Below the pieces are notes generated by a model. That model saw only the letters and a list, made by a program, of their open reading frames with translations, was not told where the DNA came from and did no database searches. Positions 5,642-8,718 of a DNA stretch of 8,718 nt are shown in pieces. Made by a program: the position numbers and the translations under genes. Numbering within the stretch: the first letter of the stretch is position 1; each line of letters starts with the position of its first letter. The DNA is from Syntrophomonadaceae bacterium (GTDB taxonomy: Bacteria; Bacillota; Syntrophomonadia; Syntrophomonadales; Syntrophomonadaceae). The stretch covers positions 1-8,718 of the forward strand of contig JAAYJY010000252.1 in the NCBI GenBank assembly GCA_012522705.1. Direction: 5' to 3'.

Positions 5642-6670
5642 TTGAAATACGAGACTATCATGAACCAGATCACCGCAGGACTGACCGGGGATGCCAGCCG
5701 GGATATTCCCTACCTCTTGCAAGAGGCGGATAAGTACAAGGACCACACCCTAGCCCAGGAGCTTTTAGGCAGTCTGGGGAATATGCTTTACAAGCTGCTG
5801 CCGGAGGATCAGAAGCAGGCTTGGGATAAGGTTTTGACCCAGGAGCGCCAAGGCATCAGCGCTGCGATGCAGGAAGCCCAATTCCAGATTCTCCAAGAGA
5901 ATTACCAGGCGGCCTTGGAATTGCTGGAAGGTTTGGTGACCAGGATCGAAGAATCCGACCTGTACACCGATTATGAGGCGCAGGGGTATTTCTCATTCAA
6001 CAATTTTCTAGAGGATCAGCTTTACCGGGAGCTGTACCAGCCGGAACAGGATGTCCGGCATGTTACCGATGATTACGCGGATATGTACTTCGTTTACGGC
6101 AATCTCCTGTTGGGCCTGGAACGGACCGGTGATGGAGAAGCCGCTTTGCTTAAAGCTGCGCGCTGGAATCCAGTACGGTCGGACATTCAGTATGCGCTGG
6201 GGGAGGTATATAAGCGGAGAAAACAGTGGCAGGAATTCTACGATATCACGGTGAAAGGCCTGGAAAGGTCTTATCAGATCGATTCCCTGACCCGCGGCTA
6301 TCGCAACCTGGGCTACTATTATATCGAGCAGGAGGATTTTGAAATGGCCACCGCCCTGTTCTTCCTGAGCCTGGGATTCGAACCGGACAACGAGGCCGCC
6401 AAGGCGGAGTTGGGTTATATAGCCCAGGTCACCCAGGGGAACATCGTTGCCCCCACCCTGGAGCGGTTGACCGAGTTGTTCGAGCAAAACCATATCCAGA
6501 TGGGCCCCAATCCCCGGGTGGTGGAACTGGCGATCTCCATCGGCAATGAAGCCTCCCAGGAAGGGGCTGTTGATGCCGCCGTATATTTCTACAACATCGC
6601 CTATGAGCTGACCGGGAACGAACAGATAAAGGAGCAGATGGATGCTCTGGCTGGGACCGGACTGGAGTAA
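5642..6670 (+). CDS. Tetratricopeptide-repeat protein of unknown function
   Basis: The protein is about 342 residues with no signal peptide or membrane span, so probably cytosolic and helical throughout. TPR-like helix pairs are visible at about 77-100 ('EAQFQILQENYQAALELLEGL'), 148-178 ('YFVYGNLLLGLERTGDGEAALLKAARWNP'), 180-212 ('IQYALGEVYKRRKQWQEFYDIT') and 219-250 ('YRNLGYYYIEQEDFEMATALFFLSLGFEPD'). These regions suggest a protein-protein interaction scaffold. I chose the TTG at 5642 because GGGAGG (5629-5634) lies 7 nt upstream; the frame stays open to a TTG at 5603 without a ribosome site, and an ATG at 5660 is the other option. It is preceded by a terminator-like hairpin and its own candidate -10, and so is likely a separate unit, perhaps with the small ORF downstream. 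I do not recognise a specific function. Confidence 0.82.
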   Translation: MKYETIMNQITAGLTGDASRDIPYLLQEADKYKDHTLAQELLGSLGNMLYKLLPEDQKQAWDKVLTQERQGISAAMQEAQFQILQENYQAALELLEGLVTRIEESDLYTDYEAQGYFSFNNFLEDQLYRELYQPEQDVRHVTDDYADMYFVYGNLLLGLERTGDGEAALLKAARWNPVRSDIQYALGEVYKRRKQWQEFYDITVKGLERSYQIDSLTRGYRNLGYYYIEQEDFEMATALFFLSLGFEPDNEAAKAELGYIAQVTQGNIVAPTLERLTELFEQNHIQMGPNPRVVELAISIGNEASQEGAVDAAVYFYNIAYELTGNEQIKEQMDALAGTGLE

Positions 6671-6684
6671 AGTGTTACGGTGGA

Positions 6685-6792
6685 ATGCTGCTGGGTTATG
6701 CGCTGTCCTGGAGTTTGGCGATCGCCGGACCAGCCTTATTCCTCGGGACATTATTCCTGATAAACTGGTTTAAGAAGCAAAACCCTGTATAA
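6685..6792 (+). CDS. Possible 35-residue single-span membrane peptide
   Basis: ATG at 6685 opens a 35-codon frame, about half of it one hydrophobic segment (LSWSLAIAGPALFLGTLFLI) followed by a basic tail NWFKKQNPV. This has the positive-inside layout of small membrane proteins, or of the last span of a larger decayed gene. It begins 14 bp after the TPR gene's stop. Ribosome-site support is poor: GGTGGA abuts the ATG and GGAG lies 17 nt away at the end of the TPR gene, so translation would depend on coupling. I recognise no family. Confidence 0.33.
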   Translation: MLLGYALSWSLAIAGPALFLGTLFLINWFKKQNPV

Positions 6793-6853
6793 ACCAACGA
6801 ATCATGCTTCTAAGATAGGAAAAGCCGCAATAATTTTCCTGCGTCATGTTTAC

Positions 6854-6883
6854 ATAGGTAAAAACCGGCCCTAAACTACCTAT
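6854..6883 (+). promoter_or_regulatory. Inverted repeat just upstream of the leader ORF
   Basis: ATAGGTA (6854-6860) and TACCTAT (6877-6883) are exact complements separated by 16 nt, ending 4 nt before the AGGAGG. It could be an operator or an mRNA hairpin that modulates translation. A second short inverted repeat, AGGAAAA/TTTTCCT, lies just upstream at 6817-6840. No convincing -35/-10 pair is seen in 6793-6900. Confidence 0.35.
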
Positions 6884-6900
6884 ATCCAGGAGGAAAAACA

Positions 6901-6987
6901 ATGACCACATTTGGTTTATTTATGCAGTCACCCTCAACTGATTTGCAAACCCGTCCGACCCTAAGACAATTGGTCCGCGGGCGCTAA
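6901..6987 (+). CDS. 28-residue leader peptide ORF coupled to the CDF-like gene
   Basis: A perfect AGGAGG (6888-6893) sits 7 nt before ATG 6901, the best ribosome site in the window. The peptide starts MTTFGLFMQSPS and ends LRQLVRGR, with no membrane span. Its TAA stop (6985-6987) shares one base with the ATG of the downstream membrane protein (TAATG), a classic arrangement for termination-reinitiation. The downstream gene has no ribosome site of its own (its upstream sequence is CCGCGGGCGCT). The peptide may act only as a coupling device or may be a regulatory leader. A past frameshift that split off the original N-terminus is the alternative. Confidence 0.6.
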   Translation: MTTFGLFMQSPSTDLQTRPTLRQLVRGR

Positions 6988-7634
6988 TGAAAAAGACCGA
7001 ACAATCAGGTGCTCGGACACTACTCATGTCGCTGCTGTTGAGTTCTCCTGGGCCTGTCGTCGTCGGCATCGGGTTGTTTCTGGGGCGAAGTTCTACTCAG
7101 TTGGCCGACTTTGTGCGCCGGTCGGTGGAACTGGGAGCTATCCTGGCGTCGTACATAATCTATAACAGATTGCATCGGGATGGCGCAGAACCGGAAACGC
7201 TTCACAAAGCCCGGCTTGAGCGTACGGCGAACCTCTGCGTGGGTGTGGCGATGTGCCTTTCGGGGTCTGTCATGCTGTTAATCGCCCTGCTGGGCGGAAG
7301 CCCGGAAAAAGGAAATGTGATACCAGGACTTGTCATTGCATTTCTGGGCTTAACCACCAACTCGTGGTTCTGGCTGCGCTACGCGAGGCTTGCCAGTCAT
7401 AGCGGAGACGCCATTCTAGCGGTGCAAAGCCGGCTCTACCGCTCCAAGTCGTTTGTCGACGCCTCCGTATTTATCGCGCTACTCATCGTGATGATCGCGC
7501 CCCTTTCAGAGGCCGCGCAATGGGCTGACATCATAGGCTCAATCATCGTATCAAGTTATCTTGCCGTAAATGGTATCATCATTCTCAAAGACCCCCGCCA
7601 TTCATCTGCCATCACGGAACAACCAGCGACGTAA
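6987..7634 (+). CDS. CDF-like (cation efflux superfamily) membrane protein lacking the C-terminal domain
   Basis: This 215-residue protein has about six predicted spans (near 12-32, 45-60, 82-103, 112-130, 156-172 and 182-200). It resembles the membrane domain of cation diffusion facilitators: 'FLGRSSTQLADFVRRSVELGAIL' (31-53) corresponds to TM2, 'RLYRSKSFVDASVFIALL' (149-166) to TM5 and 'WADIIGSIIVSSYLAVNG' (179-196) to TM6. Canonical CDF transporters use DxxxD or HxxxD in TM2 and HxxxD in TM5. Here these read D41-FVR-R45 and K154-SFV-D158, so each site keeps one acid and replaces the other ligand with a basic residue. The cytosolic domain that usually follows TM6 is absent. Zn2+ transport by the usual mechanism is therefore doubtful. 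Translation depends on the overlapping leader ORF. Confidence 0.75.
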   Translation: MKKTEQSGARTLLMSLLLSSPGPVVVGIGLFLGRSSTQLADFVRRSVELGAILASYIIYNRLHRDGAEPETLHKARLERTANLCVGVAMCLSGSVMLLIALLGGSPEKGNVIPGLVIAFLGLTTNSWFWLRYARLASHSGDAILAVQSRLYRSKSFVDASVFIALLIVMIAPLSEAAQWADIIGSIIVSSYLAVNGIIILKDPRHSSAITEQPAT

Positions 7635-7639
7635 AACGC

Positions 7640-7667
7640 CAATGTGGGGCTCGTTATCCCCTCATTG
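7640..7667 (-). terminator. Hairpin between the convergent CDF-like and SDR genes
   Basis: On the minus strand, CAATG-a-GGGG pairs with CCCC-a-CATTG around ATAACGAG: nine pairs with one A/A mismatch. It is followed by GCGTTTTACG, a weak T tail. It starts 6 bp after the CDF-like stop on the plus strand and lies about 100 bp beyond the SDR stop on the minus strand. It may serve mainly the SDR transcript; on the plus strand there is no T-run. Confidence 0.42.
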
Positions 7668-7764
7668 CCAGCAGCTCATCATTCACAGGCGAACACTGTT
7701 GGGGCATGATCGCCATTATAGCCTCATCGAGTGCGGTGTCAGTAAAGGCTGCCTGTCCGCGATA

Positions 7765-8529
7765 CTAGCGGATCAGGCGCCAGATACCCTTTATGAGCCA
7801 GCTGGGCAATAGCTTGGCGGCCAGGCGATGGATAAAGGTGTGGGGGCCGCCGGTGACCACTGCCAACCCCAGCTTGTTGCCAAGCAGGGCCCAATTGGCC
7901 ACCAACGCAGCATCAAGCGCCGGCCACCAGTGCTTGACCAGAATTCCGTTGCTGGTGTCGATGGCCACCTTGAAAAACTCTGTTCCTCTCAGCCAGTGGG
8001 GACATACAGCGGTGACGTGTATACCCCGGCCGCGCAGCTCCCAGCGGAGGGCTCTGGTATAACTCAGTACAAAGGCTTTGGTAGCCGCGTATATATTAAA
8101 TCCGGGCAAAGGCTGAAATGCGGAACTCGACCCAATCTCAAAAAGCCTGCTTCCGCGGCTCATATAGGGTAGGACCGCAAGGGTCACAGCCACCAGCGCC
8201 CGCACATTTACATCTATCATCCCCAAACTCTCTTTACGGGTCAAATCATTGTAATTGCCGAATTTCCCGAACCCAGCTGCATTTACCAGATATCGGACGT
8301 TGGGCTTTTCTTCTTGCAAGAGCCTTTCGAGCTCCTTTATGCTGCGGGAATCGCCAAGATCCAGAGCCAATGGGCGCACCGCTATTTTCAGCTCGCTGGC
8401 CAGCCGGGCAAGCCGCTCCGCCCGGCGCGCGATAACCCACAGCTCGTCCACCTCGCCGGTCTCCGCAATTTTCTCGGCAAAGGCTTTTCCAAAGCCTGAG
8501 GATGCGCCGGTAATGATCGCTATCTTCAT
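7765..8529 (-). CDS. Short-chain dehydrogenase/reductase (classical SDR)
   Basis: The protein is 254 residues, normal for a classical SDR. The cofactor-binding motif TGASSGFG (7-14) starts the Rossmann fold. Arg35-Arg36 after beta-2 ('VIARRAERL') suggests NADP(H) over NAD(H). D57 ('ALDLGD') contacts the adenine, NAAG (83-86) is intact, and the catalytic set is N108, S134, Y147 and K151 (Y-A-A-T-K). The C-terminal substrate-binding part ends 'SWLIKGIWRLIR'. It catalyses reversible carbonyl/alcohol conversion on an unknown substrate, in the cytoplasm. The ATG at 8529 has GGGAGGG 8 nt upstream; the frame continues to 8628 but those residues precede the Rossmann start and have no ribosome site. 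It is a single gene convergent with the CDF-like gene. Substrate cannot be assigned from sequence. Confidence 0.93.
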   Translation of the reverse strand: MKIAIITGASSGFGKAFAEKIAETGEVDELWVIARRAERLARLASELKIAVRPLALDLGDSRSIKELERLLQEEKPNVRYLVNAAGFGKFGNYNDLTRKESLGMIDVNVRALVAVTLAVLPYMSRGSRLFEIGSSSAFQPLPGFNIYAATKAFVLSYTRALRWELRGRGIHVTAVCPHWLRGTEFFKVAIDTSNGILVKHWWPALDAALVANWALLGNKLGLAVVTGGPHTFIHRLAAKLLPSWLIKGIWRLIR

Positions 8530-8680
8530 AAGGGTTACCCTCCCGTGTGCAAGTTTGAAGCTTTTAGTAGTCTTTACTTCCACACGCATGAATATTGCCA
8601 AAAGAAATTGATCCCCTTGAAGACTCATCGCTTTACGGACTGCGGTCAGGTAACCGGTGGATAAATATTATTAAACCAGA

Positions 8681-8718
8681 GAAAATAAAAGCAGCTGACT
8701 CTTTGATGAGCCAGCTGC
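8681..8718 (-). terminator. Intrinsic terminator for a minus-strand gene beyond the right edge
   Basis: On the minus strand, GCAGCTG-g-CTC pairs with GAG-t-CAGCTGC around ATCAAA (8691-8718), and TTTTATTTTC follows immediately. Ten base pairs plus a strong T tail make this the clearest simple terminator in the window. The remaining sequence up to the SDR start (8530-8680) has no gene and no convincing promoter that I can defend. An SDR promoter should lie here; TTGGCA at about 8596-8601 (minus strand) lacks a good -10. Confidence 0.85.

Noticed and set aside
6008..6751. 247-codon open frame antisense to the TPR gene
   Set aside because: It is a codon-bias shadow of the TPR coding sequence, and its peptide has no family pattern.
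7570..7812. 80-codon plus-strand frame across the CDF-like/SDR convergent junction
   Set aside because: It overlaps the ends of two well-supported genes, has no ribosome site and no recognisable pattern.
8530..8628. N-terminal extension of the SDR to 8628
   Set aside because: The 33 extra residues precede the Rossmann start and lack a ribosome site, while ATG 8529 has GGGAGGG 8 nt upstream.

Overview
The window looks like a piece of chromosome from an anaerobic Gram-positive bacterium (Bacillota, perhaps a clostridial or Peptococcaceae-type lineage). This is an inference from four things: strong Shine-Dalgarno sequences, a TPP riboswitch that appears to act through an intrinsic terminator, the protein families present (CPBP membrane protease, XRE-TPR regulator, MTH1187-type thiamine-binding protein, ThiXYZ-like transporter), and REP-like intergenic palindromes. 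No rRNA, tRNA, CRISPR array or intact transposase is visible, so the taxonomic guess is weak.

Left part (1-1411, minus strand). A two-gene unit encodes an XRE-family DNA-binding protein with a long helical, TPR-like C-terminal region. It is followed 14 bp later by the N-terminal part of a CPBP (CAAX-like) membrane protease that runs off the left edge. A 31-bp near-perfect palindrome (1653-1683) separates this unit from the divergent thiamine locus.

Centre (1699-5226, plus strand). A good sigma-A-type promoter (TTGCCA-16-TATAAT) leads straight into a TPP riboswitch. A possible antiterminator/terminator pair follows, then a four-gene cluster: a small cytosolic thiamine-binding protein, an ABC permease (ThiX-like), an NMT1/THI5-like lipoprotein (ThiY-like) and an ABC ATPase (ThiZ-like). 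Together they form a complete predicted importer for a thiamine pyrimidine precursor, switched off by TPP. A 335-bp gap full of REP-like palindromes and a direct repeat interrupts the cluster between the permease and the lipoprotein. A hairpin with a short T tail ends it.

Right-centre (5227-6792, plus strand). A decayed C-terminal remnant of what looks like a MATE efflux pump is followed by a terminator-like hairpin, a promoter with a perfect -10, a TPR protein of unknown role, and a possible 35-residue single-span membrane peptide.

Right part (6793-8718). A 28-codon leader ORF with a perfect AGGAGG overlaps by one base (TAATG) the start of a compact CDF-like membrane protein, which has lost canonical metal-site residues and the cytosolic domain. 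A convergent minus-strand gene encodes a classical short-chain dehydrogenase. The right edge holds a strong minus-strand terminator for a gene outside the window.

The best-supported biology is the riboswitch-controlled thiamine-precursor uptake cluster. The less ordinary items are the thiamine-binding protein embedded in it, the leader-coupled CDF-like protein, and the XRE-TPR/CPBP pair.
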